Origin: Arabidopsis thaliana
Taxonomy: Eukaryota; Streptophyta; Magnoliopsida; Brassicales; Brassicaceae
Assembly (NCBI RefSeq): GCF_000001735.4
Contig: NC_003074.8
Location: 21,397,261 to 21,461,260 of the forward strand
DNA length: 64,000 nucleotides
Direction of reading: 5' to 3'
The notes beneath the pieces were generated by a model that worked only from the letters and a program-made list of their open reading frames with translations, was not told where the DNA came from and searched no databases. The stretch's first letter is position 1, and every line of letters starts with the position of its first letter. Both the position numbers and the translations under genes were made by a program. This document shows, in pieces, positions 32,851-44,989 of the stretch.

Positions 32851-33937
32851 ATCTCTCTCTCTCTCTCTCTTTAGAATCTCACTCTACAATATCTAAATCT
32901 CTCTCTTCTGATTTGTCTCGCTCGCTCTCCAATCTCTATCTCTCTATATATAAACTCGAAGAAGACACAAATAGGAGATTGGGGGAAGATGGAATGTGAA
33001 GTTACAGATGTACCCCTATGTTAAAGCTTTAGAAGGGTAATCGGAGTATCGTACGGTCCAGATTTCGCGGCGAATAAATGTCCTTTCGTCCTACTTCCTC
33101 CACTTTAATGGTTATTGACCGGTCAATTATTAAATTTTAACCAGGTATAATTATTATCTACTATATCATAAAATAAATGAAAAGACGTAATGAAAAAGTC
33201 AATGGATAAATGTGGCGTGAAACCTACGCGATGATACCCAAAAAAGCTACCAAAAGATTCTTTCTCTGCCATAACGTATCATCCCATTTGTCACGTGGCC
33301 CATTACCATATCTGGGCCCATTTACTTTGTGTTCTTAACTCTTAAGCTTGCTTTAATTATTCCCCTCTTCTTCTTAATGGTTGGTCTTTCTAGAATAAAA
33401 GTATCTCACCTGGCAAACATTTGTCAAACAGAATGGTCGGAAAAAAAATAAAATATCAAAGCTTTCAATGAATTTTTGTGTAAGAATGTTATTTAGCGAA
33501 CATATATTCCCAATATGATAGTTTTTTTGGTTATAACCAACTTTGGATGTATTAGAAAAATGGTTTTTTCTTGAAACTTGTATTTGACCATTAGACCAAA
33601 CTGTGACAACCTCTAATCTCAACAGCAACCAACCCAATGGCACCAAACTCCTAAAGCTCCAGTGATAAAACACAAAAACCAGAGAGGCATAGATTATGAC
33701 TTACTAACCAGTGACAAGAACATCAAAACCACACAAGATACTTCTTTACTACTTTCAAACAAAAGTCTTAATAATGTTAAAAGACAGACGGATACATCAT
33801 CACCATCACCAAGAAAAGAGTCATCATGACATTTTTAACAATGAACAAACTAAAAAGAGTCATCATGATATTTTTAACAAGAACAAACTACAAGTCTTAT
33901 AGAAGTTTTCTTCGGTATTGGAAGCAGTTTTTGCAGG
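32851..33937. other. SCE1 promoter and MCTP3 3' flank
   Basis: A CT/GA-rich leader for SCE1 lies at 32852-32950, followed by AT-rich promoter sequence containing GGGCCCA at about 33315-33321. The part right of about 33700 is the 3' flank of MCTP3 with a short tandem repeat (listed separately). No other gene is seen. Confidence 0.45.
33814..33890. repeat. About 39-bp tandem duplication downstream of MCTP3
   Basis: AAAAGAGTCATCATGACATT with the following ACAATGAACAAACTA (33814-33852) is repeated at 33853-33890 with one substitution and a one-base loss. It lies in the likely MCTP3 3' UTR or just beyond. Confidence 0.92.
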
Positions 33938-36259
33938 TCAGAGCATGCAATCAGTTCTTGCAGGAAGCCTTCTGAAGAAATTGAGAGGAACGGATGGTAG
34001 TTTGTATCTGAACCTCGGATGTCTCAGAGCATAGATTCCAATACAAAGAGCCACAACCTGGAAAGGTGTCACATAGAGAATGACTGCGGCAATCAAGCAG
34101 AACAAGACGAAGAGCGCTGTTGCACGCGGATCACGCCAGCTTAGCAGAGACTGAAGCCTTTCTCCTTGAGTTGCTAGATCACCTACCACTGTCTGAATCC
34201 TACCAGCAATACTCCTCAACCTGTCATACCTCATCCTGACTATGTCAGATGGTCGGGAAGTAGGAAAAGTGTCGAACTCTTCATCTAGCTCGTCGGGGTG
34301 GGCTGAGTCAGCGTGAGAGAGACGTGTGTCCATGTGAGGAGGATGCCTCGGTCTCCAACGGTAGTACCAGATACCGATGAGGAAGAGGTAGAGGAAGATG
34401 GTGGGCAAGATTAGTTCGGGATAGAGCACAAGGATGATGAACAAGAGATGGATCAAGACTGTTGTGATTGGATTCTTCCAGTTGCAGATTTGTTCAAACC
34501 ATTTTCCTACTGCGATTAACCCACTCAAAACTCCCATAATCCTGAAAAAGTTTGCTTTGCTTCTCCGCATACTCCACATGTGAGAACCCACATCAAGCAT
34601 ATACTCAACTACTTCTTTCCTTAGAGGTGGTTCTGCTCGGGTCAGCCTCATCGATACAATCTGAGTCGCTTGATGCCTCAAGTTATCAAGCTGGCTAACC
34701 GTCAGTGGATGGATATAATGCATCTTCGGTAAGAGAGGCTGTGAGTACATATACATCATGTTGAGCAATGAAGAGCAAGTGAATCTCACAGCTAAGTGAA
34801 TTTCTCCCATTTTCTTGACTCCGTTAGGATGGAGCACCAAAAGAGGGTATGAATGTGTATAAACTCGATCAGTCTCGAGAGTAGAAAGCCTGATTCTTAC
34901 CTTCCCGATTCTTGAATCTTTTGCTCCTCCAATCTTCTCACCTCCATGGAGATGGCAGTTATCAAAAACTCCAACAGTAACAACGGTGCACGGATCAAAA
35001 ACCTCCCAAGTATATTGCTCATTCCATCTTGGTGTAAAGCTGTCAATGATTGTCCGAGTTCGAATCCATTTCTGTCCGTACTTCGCCACACAATATGCAT
35101 CTGTGGTTCCCCGGCCGTCTTTGGTTTTCATAGGCATCAGACCTGTAGCATTCAGTATCCCCAACTCCAGTACACCGATATTAGGCTTCCATAGTTGCTT
35201 CGCTGTTGGTCTAAGATCACTGCTGTAATGCGTAGACTCATCGAGAACGTGATACCCTCCTTCCAAACATATTCTCATGTGAATCCTGCTAGCGAATTTG
35301 GTCTCCTTCTTCTCTCCATCGACCATAATATGCTTCTCGAGATTGTACCACCTGCTGTTCACCGGTTTATGGTCAAATCTTCTGTCCAAATACTGCAACG
35401 GGATCGCACATCTCCCCAAGACTTCATCTTTGTTTGGAGCAACTCTATCTTCCACGCTGAGGATCAAAGGTTCCTCAAATGGCTCTGCTGCGACAAACAT
35501 CAAATCCTCATTCCACATGGGATTAATAGTCCTGCTCTGCGATACTCTAGTCCTCAACGCCTGGTTTCCCACTATAGCCTTCACATAAACCTCGGGATAT
35601 CTTTGCTTATCAGTTGGTATCAAATCTTGAGCTTCAATTACATTAACCCTGAGGTACCAAAGCTTAGGAGAAAGATAAACCTTGGAACGGATGTTGGCAA
35701 GAGCATCAGTACCACTAACAGTTGCAGCATCAGAGTGCCAAGCTTCAGGGAAAGCTTCATCAGCTTGAGTACCAAACCAAACAGCCAACATAAGCTCTCC
35801 CTTGACTTTATCACCTTTCCTATCCTCGAGCCTATACCATTGCGGAGCCAAGGGACTATCAGGAGGAACTCTCTTAGGTACCTCATTCAAATCAAAGACA
35901 ACCCGACCAATCAAATCATCTTTGACAAAATCCTTGTCCTTGACAGTAGCTTCAAGGAAAGAAGCTTGAATCCTATCTTTAGAAAAGGCGAAAACTTGGT
36001 TCCACTCAGGATTAGATTTCTTCTCGAAATGCCTAGTGGTGCCTTTGTAGTTTCCAAGCTTAACCTCAACATAAGGGTCACAACTACCAGTCATATCCTT
36101 GCCAGGTAACTCCTTTGCCTTAACCACACGAACATAGAGATACTGCATTTGCTCAACAAGGTCATAAGTACTGGTAAGCTTATCTCCAGAGAGTTTTCCT
36201 CCACCTAGATGAGGTCTCGTCTCCTTCAAGGAGAAATCTTCAGGAGGTGGTCTCTGCAT
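33938..36259 (-). CDS. MCTP3: Multiple C2 domain and transmembrane region protein (MCTP3)
   Basis: One uninterrupted coding exon for 773 residues. Three C2 domains are seen: about 38-165 (LYVRVVKAKELPGKDMTGSCDPYVEV), about 200-330 (LRVNVIEAQDLIP...PEVYVKA) and about 365-500 (LELGILNATGLMPMKTKDGRGTTDAYCVAKYG). The C-terminal PRT_C region (about 615-773) has hydrophobic hairpins (VLIHLLFIILVLYPELILPTIFLYLFLIGIWYY; ALFVLFCLIAAVILYVTPFQVVALCIGIYAL). MCTPs tether ER to plasma membrane, often at plasmodesmata, with C2 domains binding anionic lipids or Ca2+. By memory MCTP3 (At3g57880) acts with MCTP4 in shoot meristems, and FTIP1 is a close relative. The ATG at 36259 (MQRPPPEDFSLKETRPHLGGG) is the conserved family start; an in-frame ATG at 36316 lies in a probable leader intron. 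Confidence 0.95.
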   Translation of the reverse strand: MQRPPPEDFSLKETRPHLGGGKLSGDKLTSTYDLVEQMQYLYVRVVKAKELPGKDMTGSCDPYVEVKLGNYKGTTRHFEKKSNPEWNQVFAFSKDRIQASFLEATVKDKDFVKDDLIGRVVFDLNEVPKRVPPDSPLAPQWYRLEDRKGDKVKGELMLAVWFGTQADEAFPEAWHSDAATVSGTDALANIRSKVYLSPKLWYLRVNVIEAQDLIPTDKQRYPEVYVKAIVGNQALRTRVSQSRTINPMWNEDLMFVAAEPFEEPLILSVEDRVAPNKDEVLGRCAIPLQYLDRRFDHKPVNSRWYNLEKHIMVDGEKKETKFASRIHMRICLEGGYHVLDESTHYSSDLRPTAKQLWKPNIGVLELGILNATGLMPMKTKDGRGTTDAYCVAKYGQKWIRTRTIIDSFTPRWNEQYTWEVFDPCTVVTVGVFDNCHLHGGEKIGGAKDSRIGKVRIRLSTLETDRVYTHSYPLLVLHPNGVKKMGEIHLAVRFTCSSLLNMMYMYSQPLLPKMHYIHPLTVSQLDNLRHQATQIVSMRLTRAEPPLRKEVVEYMLDVGSHMWSMRRSKANFFRIMGVLSGLIAVGKWFEQICNWKNPITTVLIHLLFIILVLYPELILPTIFLYLFLIGIWYYRWRPRHPPHMDTRLSHADSAHPDELDEEFDTFPTSRPSDIVRMRYDRLRSIAGRIQTVVGDLATQGERLQSLLSWRDPRATALFVLFCLIAAVILYVTPFQVVALCIGIYALRHPRFRYKLPSVPLNFFRRLPARTDCML

Positions 36260-39112
36260 CTTGCAGGCTTTAAGAAGACACACTAAACAAAGTTTCCTAC
36301 ACAGTTCCAAAACCACAAAAACGATTATTAAACATTCATATTCAATATTAGCTTAAAAAAGAGTTAAAAAACTTACTAGTGGGGTTTGTCGAGACAACTA
36401 ATTTCTTCTCCACTTCAAAATCAGTAAATCTGAGAGAACACAACCATTTCAAAGAAAGCTAAGTGAAAAAACTCAGGTTTTGGGTAGGTGATGAAAATGC
36501 AGAGAAATAATAAAGTTGAAAAAGAATCTCGAATAAAGCATCGTATATTTTTTTTCTAGATCTTAAACAAAAAAAAACCTCGTTAGTATCTCCAAGGCAG
36601 AATCTAACGGCACAAATTCATGAATCCAAAAAAAAAAAAAACATATTCATGAAGCAACTTCATCGAGAGAAAACATACTTTTTTCTTCTTCTCGGAAACA
36701 GAACTACCAAAAAGACAATGAAGCAACGCGAATTACGCTGTGGGTGAAGATTTTAAAACCCAAATTTCCTTCTTTTGTTTCTCGATTTCAATGAGAGACA
36801 ACACCAAACACAGAAAACGACAGAGAGAAAATAAAACCATGGAAAGGGAAAAAAAGAAGAAGAAGCAGAGAGCATGCGAGTTGGAGAAAATAGCCATTAG
36901 AGTAAGTTACAACGAAGAGAACCCTCTACTCAATAAAATTCTCAAAATACATGGAATAGCAGTTAGACGAAGATTAAAAAAAAAAAGGGAAGGTAAAGAA
37001 GACAAACCTTAGATCTTGAGAGAAGAATGGATCAGAATAAGAGACCCGGAAACGATTAAGACAGTCTCCTCTCCTCCTCCATAAATAAATACTAAAAGAA
37101 AGAGTCTCCTCTCCTCTCTTCTTCCTCGTTTTTTTCAACCCAAAATTAAATTTATAAAAAATTAAAGAGAGAAGAAGACAAGTAATAAAAAGCAGAGGAG
37201 AAGTACTGGGAAAAGAAAGTTCTGGAGAGAGTAAATAAACATTGAAGAAGGGATTTGTGTGTGCTCTCTCTCTTGTGTTTTATTGTCGTCGTCTTCTTCT
37301 TCTGCTTTTTTCTACAGTTTCCTTCTTTTTTTAACTCGGTGAAATACAAAAAAAAGAGAGGCACTGTTGCATACCAAATCGAGGTGGGGTCCATTTATAA
37401 ATAAAAACACGCAAAGACATACTTCTCTCAGTTTTGAAATACCCTACATTACACACGTGTGGGAGACGACGGTCCTGCGTAATCTTTCAACGGTGGTCAA
37501 ATTTTACAAAATTATAATAATCCCTCTTATTAACTTACTAAATATGGAATTTTAGCAGACAAACTATTGCATAATTGTGCAATTGATCTGGCCACTCAAA
37601 AGAAATGAAAAACACTATGGAATTGAAGAAGTCATTGGATTCCTCATCCTCGAGTGTTTTGGGTGAAGCATACGTACATTTATACAAAAGCCGTGTTTTG
37701 CTTTTTGCTGGACCCCGTTACTATTTTTTGTTAATTTTTCTGGTCAATAACGAAATAAATAAGTTAGGGGGTCCCATTTCGTTTTATCTTGTTGTCTGTC
37801 TACATAAGTATTTTTATTTTATCTTTCTTTCCTTCAAAATTTACCTTAAACGTCTAAATCTCTATCACGATCCGAATTCATAATTCCTACATTTATGTGT
37901 TTTATCTATCTAGACATGTGCATGCTTTTTTTACTTGATATAGGATTTTTTTATCTTCGTTTATCCAAACAAACAAATAAATGGTCACTGCTTTTGCTTT
38001 TTAACAAGTTTTTATTTTCTGTCTATGTAAAAGCCATCATGATTCGTTTAGGTGAATCAGAAGAAAATAACTCTGGGTAAAATTCCAAAATGTATACTAT
38101 CAAATGGATATAGATAGACGACAAGTTTTAAACGCGTTAGCGAACTCTTCTTGTGGCTTTGGTATTTTAGTTTATTAGGTATAAAATGGAAATCATCCAC
38201 ACTTCGGAGCAATTGTTACAAAAATGCGATTATCTTTCTACCGACTAATGTTGGGTAGACATAATTAGTTTACAAAATGTTCTTTTTCCATTTGTCACCA
38301 AAGTTTTCTTCATTATTTTATGAAACAAGACTTGGGCAGTTGGACATATATACTATATTAGTAGTTAAATTGCATATGTTTGATCTGTTGATTTGTATAT
38401 TCAGTTCTTAAACTAAATAACAAGTACTAACTATATTTCAGTATTTGTATATAATCATTTAGTATCGAAACGGTCTCGTGGTCGTGGCACCTTTAATTGC
38501 TGAGAGGGCCGTCTTTTACTTTTCGTTCTAGCTTTATGATGTGCCACCGAGTAGTTAAGAGAATGCTTCTGCTCCAAGTATTTTGACATAATTTAATCAA
38601 AAGTATTAGCTACTTTACACGGACAATAATCTAATTTTATAATTAGAGTAAGATAGAAATTAAAGAAGATATTGGTAGTCGTTGCAAATGACACGTGTTG
38701 ATCATGCTTTGCTCGCATTTGTATAGCTTCGACTTGAAGGATTTCAGTCCACCGTACGTTTACCACGATCGAGTCACCCACTACGGTCATAACTAATACT
38801 ATAATTTGATAAGTGTAATAAGAAGACAAATGATAAAAAAAAAAGAAGAAGACAAATTTGCTAAGATGACAGTTTGTAATCCATATCTTATCACATCTAC
38901 AAGAGAGATATATACAACTCTTTTTCTTAAGAGATGATTAATGCGTTAAACAAGTTTAACCAGTTATCAAAAATATGTAAATCTTTTCTCCAGAGGTTTA
39001 AAGACAACGTCACGGTAATTGTTTCGTCGAAAAATGACTATTTTAAACTGTACGGTTCATGGTCACTTTTTGTGTATTTACATAAAGAAAAAATATTAAA
39101 TTTTATACTCAG

Positions 39113-39797
39113 AATTAGGTATGGGCACGAAGCGGATATCCGGAAAAATTATGATATTTGTTATTCGATTCGTTTTAAACGAATACTTGATTTTGTGATT
39201 CGCTTTACTTCGAAAATTTCCAGATATCCGGAATTTCGAATATCCGGAATTTTTTGTGATATTTGCGGATATCCGCTTTGATACATTTAAATATTAAAAA
39301 AATATGTATACTATATAACTATATCATATATTCAAAAAATTTATCCGTGCGTTCCTTAATTGGTGTCTCCGTGTGCTTTTAAAATAAGTTCTAAATACCA
39401 AACATAACCGTTGTTGGTATCACCGGTCAACAAAATATTATCAAACTAATTCCAAAACTAAAACCCGATAGTTTTTTGATGCCATTGATCAAAACATAAC
39501 ATAAAAAAAAATGATCAAACAAACATCTTAACATAAAAACATAAAATGACAACAATACACAAACTATTTATGATATCTATATATAGATATACTATATTTT
39601 CTAATATATATAAAAAGATACGGATCGAAGCGGATATTCGATTTTTTAAAAAACAATATTTATTATTTGATTCGATTTTTACGAATACTATATTTTTCTA
39701 TTTGCTTTGCTCCAAAATCTTACGAATATTCGGATTTTTCGAATCAAATTAAATCAAATACCGAATCGAAACGGATCAAATCAAATCAAATCAGAAT
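39113..39797. repeat. Two direct copies of a GGATATCCG-type dispersed repeat
   Basis: Copy 1 (about 39121-39290) and copy 2 (about 39620-39790) are in the same orientation. Both begin near CGAAGCGGATATYCG and share GATTCG-TTTT--ACGAATACT. Both then pass through TTTGCTTT/TTCGCTTT-like blocks to CGAATATCCGGA / CGAATATTCGGA. GGATATCC palindromes recur through copy 1. Sequences like this are spread through crucifer genomes. No coding capacity; element class not identified. Confidence 0.6.
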
Positions 39798-40265
39798 ATT
39801 GAGCTAGCTGAATGAATGAGATAACCTAAGAATCCAAAAGTTGATAGTGTTCCCTTTCCGAATTCCAATAGTAGCTTGATAACATTTATTTAACGGCGAT
39901 AAATTCAACCGTTAGTTTGATTACCAATCAAATAATTGCTTGCAATAGACGGATGAAACGAGTGGTAAGAATAGGTGATTGAAACAAACGGTTAAAAGCT
40001 TAAACAAAATAGGTGAGTTTGCAACCTCTCTTGTTCACCATTGGAATATTTTAGTTATTTAACGTTTCTTAGATTTTTAAAACTGTAATGTATTTGAATT
40101 ATTTACTAAAGAGTTTTGTTTTTCTTTGTTTTTTAAATATTTTTAGTTATTTATTAAATATTTTAATTTAGTTTTTTTTTTTTACTGTTTAACCGTTTGT
40201 TACTAATCATAACTATTATTTAACGGTTCATTTTAAATTATTTATCATTTTTTCTTTTAATATAT

Positions 40266-40460
40266 TTTCTAACCGTTTTTTTTTATCAGTCTTTTTTGTA
40301 AGTGTTAAATAAAATAACCGCCTTATTTAAACGATATTACCAATTGGTTTAATTTTAGGTTGTTCATCTTTTCTAACCGTTTTTTTCTACCCGCCTTTTT
40401 CTGTAACTGCTAAAAAACATAACCGTCTCATTTAAACGATGTTTACCCATTGCAAACCAT
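40266..40460. repeat. About 105-bp imperfect tandem repeat (TCTAACCGTTTTTTT unit)
   Basis: Two adjacent units each begin TCTAACCGTTTTTTT. Both continue through a CNGTCTTTTT/CCGCCTTTTT block, TGTAAGTGTTAAATAAAATAACCG / TGTAACTGCTAAAAAACATAACCG and CTTATTTAAACGAT / CTCATTTAAACGAT, and end at CCAATTGG / CCATTG. AACCG and AACGGTT words are also frequent from 39890 to 40240, so the repeat may be part of a larger degenerate element. Confidence 0.65.
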
Positions 40461-41010
40461 TTTCCTTAAACAAGCGGACAATATTTAAATTGCAATGAAA
40501 GCGAGTTATGAGTTCTTTTGGCCTAAACTTCCCAATTTTATCTCTCTTTTTCCCACTAATCTTCTAACAATTTTAATTAACAGTGACAACTTACAAGTAC
40601 TTAGGTAACCAAGTATATTTCCCTATTGTAAAACCTAATTATGAGTTGTGATGATCACCTTTTCTCCTTTTGACGAACGCTTAGGACCTAACTTATTGCA
40701 ACAATGGCCTAACTAAAACTTAAATGCGATTTGCATTCAATTCTCAAATGGGCCTCTTTAGTTAACATGTTATCTCCGTTCATCTGACGTGTCATAGCTC
40801 AGATCAAAGGTTAATCTACTCGTAAATCCAACGACCAAAGAAACGAAGCGTACGTTACTAACATACACGTGCACGCACTGTAACCATCTCTCTCTCTGCT
40901 CTTCTCCTTCAATGAAATGATTCGTCACCCAAAGAAAGATCTGCAACTTCACCACCGGACCAGTCTCTCTCTATCTCTTCTGTCTCTCTACCTCGCGCGA
41001 CGAATCAATC

Positions 41011-44000
41011 ATGACTGAAGAACAAGACCTCATCGACCAATCACCACCACCTTCAGCACCCGACCCTGAACCAAACTCGAGCACGAATCCGAATTCAGTA
41101 ATCCATCCAAGGCGTGTGTCTTTCGAGCACGGACTCCTCCCGATCCAGAAACTCGTTTTCACCGACCCGATCCAAACCTTAGCCCCTGTCAAGCAGAAGC
41201 TAGCCGATGCGGCTTCGAATAACCGCGTTGGATCGGCTGCAATCGCCGACGTTCTCCAGATCTCCGGCGACCATGCGCGTCTCGTTCTCGAGACTCTCGG
41301 TTCGGTGCTTCATTCCGAGTCTGACCCTCTGGTTCGGGCGAAACCTGAGGAAGTTGATTCCGTCGGAGCTGATTTGCGGGATCTTATTTTGTTCCTGTAC
41401 ATTCAATCGTATAAGAAGTTGCTTCCTAGGACGCATAAGGACTCCGCAGCGGTGGCTGATGTTTGGCCATCGACTTCAGCTTTTGATGGATACTTGTCTG
41501 CGTTATCGCCAATTCAGGCAAGTTTCTTACTTTTTTTGGCCCTCTTATTATAATGTGCCTCAATCCCAGCGCCTGCGATTTGTTTGGTATTGAAATGGAA
41601 CTGTTGTACTCGAGTATGGAATTGGAACGTGGTAGAGAATAACTTATTTCCATTTCGCATTGTATTTAACTAAAATTTGCAATGCAAGTTTAAGTTTTCT
41701 GAGTCATTTGATTTACCTGAAACTTAGAGTTAAGCAATGTCGGAAATTTGGGTGATTAATTGAATTGATGGTGGCTATAGTTTCGTAACAATTCTCAATG
41801 AGGAAGATGCTTACTTGTATTTAATTGCCAGTCCCCTTTCTCTGATGACTCTGGGGCAATGGTAATTGGTTAGTTTACTAACTAAAGTCAAACAGTCGCC
41901 AGCTTGCTTTGTTTTGTGGTTCGGAATCTGATTCTTTTTCCGTTGTACCTTATTTTGTTTGGTCCTTTCACGTGGTTTATTTGGTGATAATGCTTGGTGT
42001 GTTCTTGAATTTTGACTCGGGTCTCCAGTCCTGTAATATTCTGTTTCCTGTGTGGTATGGATGTTCTATTGAGTCTTTTAGAAAACAGTCATATAATCTT
42101 AAGCTTTTCAGTGTTTTCTACAGTCACTGTTCTTTGGTATTCTATCGTTTCTCATCACATGGGTCGAACCAACTTTATTGGAGCTAAAATTGTTATTTAT
42201 ATCTCCTTTTCATCATTTCTGCAGCTTGTTCGCAGCAACAGCCGTCGATTTATGCCATCACAGGCAGATGATGAAGCTCATCAGTTGTCATATCTGCAAA
42301 AACATTTAGCAAACATCATTTCTCTCCTTGCAGAGCCTGTGGAGGGAGAAGGAGATGAATCATTGGTAAGTTCTAATCTTTCTTATATTCTCAGGGGGTG
42401 TCACTGTTCTAAGCTACAAGAATATAAAATTCTGATGTTGGAATAAGAATTTTTTAGGAAATGAAAGAGAACACAAGTTAATTTTTTTTTTCTTGTCCAA
42501 TATCGTTCAGGTTTTCTCTATGGAGGCGTTCGAGCATCTGCGTTTTCTTGTTCAGTTTGGTGATAAGGGATCTGATGTATCTCCATTGAGCCAAGCTACT
42601 CCTTTTTTTGCAAATTCTGATCCGGATATGCCCGCTGTTCCAGTCCCCGCTTCCCAAGTGCATGACTGGCTTCTGCAAAACATAGCTTCCGCTTTAGAAA
42701 GCATTACTGAGAGAATTTCTGGAAAAGAGAACGGACCTTCTAACGATCAAGATGATGCGATGTCAGATGTTTGTGCTGCTCCGAACAAGGTTGCACCTAG
42801 TACTAGAGGCCCGTGTTTAATCGAGGGAGTCTCCAAGACTTCACTTGTTAAGCAAGCCTCCGATCTAAGGGGTAGATCTGTGAAGGTCTGACTGTTCCTT
42901 GTTCCGTTTTTCTTCCAGTCATGGAATCTCTGTGCAAGCATGTCAACTCCTTGTTTTGTGTATTTTTCAGGTTGTCAATTGCCATGATTCTGTAATTTAT
43001 CTTTTAGCACCATTGCGATATGCAACTGTGCACGGATGTTCTGATACTACTATAGTTTTGGGAGCTGTTGGCAAGGTATGGAAACAATGCTTCTTCCTTC
43101 TTTATCTTTTCTGAAGATAGTCAAAGCAACATTTAACAAGTTATAATATCTGCCAACTTTTATTAAAAGATGTATCAAACATAATTCCGTATTTATTTCT
43201 GCAGGCAATAAAAGTTGAGCACTGTGAAAGAGTTCATGTGATTGTAGCTGCCAAACGAGTGTGCATTGCCAATTGTCGTGAATGTGTATTCTTCTTGGGA
43301 GTCAATCAGCGGCCACTTATTGTTGGTGATAACCACAAACTGCAGGTGAAGCTTCTCTTTAAGATTGTGGTTTAATTTACAAGTTTTATGTCATGTTGCT
43401 CTTATTTACCTTTCTGATATTAAGGTAAAAAAAATTGAGTGGCTAGACTTTTTACTAGATTTAGTTTGGTTAGTTTGGTTAATAAGCCGTTTCGGACACG
43501 TCATCAAGTCTAGTGGAAACAAACTTGGAGGGGTGGCTAGACTGCTGCTAGATACGTTTAGTCAAATGTTTTCCTCAAGAAGGTTTTACTGGTTTTTAAG
43601 AGTGCGGGCATTGTCAGATATTGCTTCTAGTGATTATGGGCTTCTATTTTTAAAGTGCTGGCATCAATTTGACTTTGTTTCAGGTCGCTCCATATAATAC
43701 ATTTTACTCTCATTTGGAAGAGCACATGAGGGAGGTAGGGCTTGAGCCAACGATCAACAAATGGGACAAACCATTGGCCCTGGGAGCTGTGGATCCACAT
43801 GACTCCCTGTCACATCCTGCCGGTGTTGCTGATGCACAGGCTGAATCAGCTGCTTCTGTAGACCCTGACCAGTTCGTAAACTTTTTGGTACATTTTCTAT
43901 TTGGGTCTAACATTTACGTCAATAATTGGTGAATGCTTTTCAGTGTCATGAAGCATCTAATGACGTGTTTTTCGGTGGTATCAATGACAATGGCACAGAT

Positions 44001-44435
44001 CCCAAACTGGTTTAGCGGCGCGGAGCTTGGTTCGACGAAAGACAATCCATTTCCATTGCCAGATGCTTATATGGCAGCTCAGCAGAGAAACGTATGTTTT
44101 AAAGTTATACTTAACCAGATAAACAAATGCATTTGTTATTTTTGTCCATATCTGATCTTGTATCTGCAATTTTTTTTGTCATCAGCTTAAGAACTTTGAA
44201 GAAACAAGACGATCGTTAAAAGAGGCGCCTCTAGAAGAAAACCGGAAACGAGAGCTATCAAGTGCACTCCATGTTTATTTCAAAGACTGGCTTTACGGTA
44301 AGAAAACTTTCTCTGAATCGATCCCTACTTTACTTTATTGATATGCATCATTCATTAGGTTTTGACTTAGTCTATGTTTTTGTTGCGACAGCATCTGGAA
44401 ATATAAGGCAACTCTACTGCCTACAAGGTGACTAA
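41011..44435 (+). CDS. TBCC domain-containing protein (TBCCD1-like)
   Basis: Nine exons (41011-41517, 42225-42365, 42511-42885, 42971-43075, 43205-43345, 43684-43887, 43999-44091, 44186-44297, 44392-44435) give 573 residues. Residues about 342-440 form the tubulin-binding-cofactor-C beta-helix (VVNCHDSVIYLLAPLRYATVHGCSDTTIVLGAV...VEHCERVHVIVAAKRVCIANCRECVFF...QVAPYNTFY). Where true TBCC has the GAP arginine (QQLRIH) this protein has AKRVCIA, so it lacks the finger, as known for TBCCD1 proteins that act in centrosome or flagellar positioning in other eukaryotes. Its plant role is unclear; a microtubule-linked role is inferred. The first intron has a GC-AG border. By memory this is At3g57890. 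Confidence 0.93.
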
Positions 44436-44989
44436 TAAGAATAATAGACCAAGCGGAAAGTGTCTTGTTCATGTAGAGCTCCTTCGATCATATTTGGCAT
44501 ATTGCTAGTGAAGAAACCCCACCCCAAGACCAAAAGAAAAAAGAAAAAAGAGAAATCAGCCTGATTCAGTGATTTGTAGTTTGGAACCAATACTTCACAA
44601 CGTAACTTATCTGCACAGAAATACTCTCTTAAAGCTTTCGTTTAGATTATTGTTTTCTTGATTTCTGCTTTTCTTTCCTTGACATTTCAATCCATCGTTT
44701 TTGTTCCCTTCTCTATTGAAAATCTCATCTTCAAATAGAGCATGATGACTTGAATTGTTATAAGTTATAACTTGTAAGCAAAACTGTTTTGATAGATAGT
44801 CTTGTCTTGGTCAAATAGATTTAAGTGGACGCAAGAGTTAGGCTACTACCATGGTAGGTGCAAATTTCTGAAGAAGTTTTAGAGCTCCAAAATTTCTCAT
44901 ATTTGCAGAATCTCATATTCGTAGAAACATCCAAACAATGCAACATAACATGAACATCTCAAGATACAAAAACAGAAGGACATGGGATG

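Larger units (their letters stand above)
36260..41010. other. MCTP3 leader and long non-coding interval
   Basis: 36260 to about 37400 is the MCTP3 spliced leader and promoter; an acceptor is seen at about 36298 and CT-rich tracts near 37050-37130 and 37260-37330. From about 37400 to 40980 I see no gene. Degenerate repeats occur at 39113-39797 and 40266-40460. The right end (40880-41010) is the CT-rich leader of the TBCC gene. Confidence 0.5.

Noticed and set aside
35195-36109. 304-codon plus-strand frame opposite MCTP3
   Set aside because: Antisense to well-conserved C2-domain codons; a shadow frame produced by codon bias.
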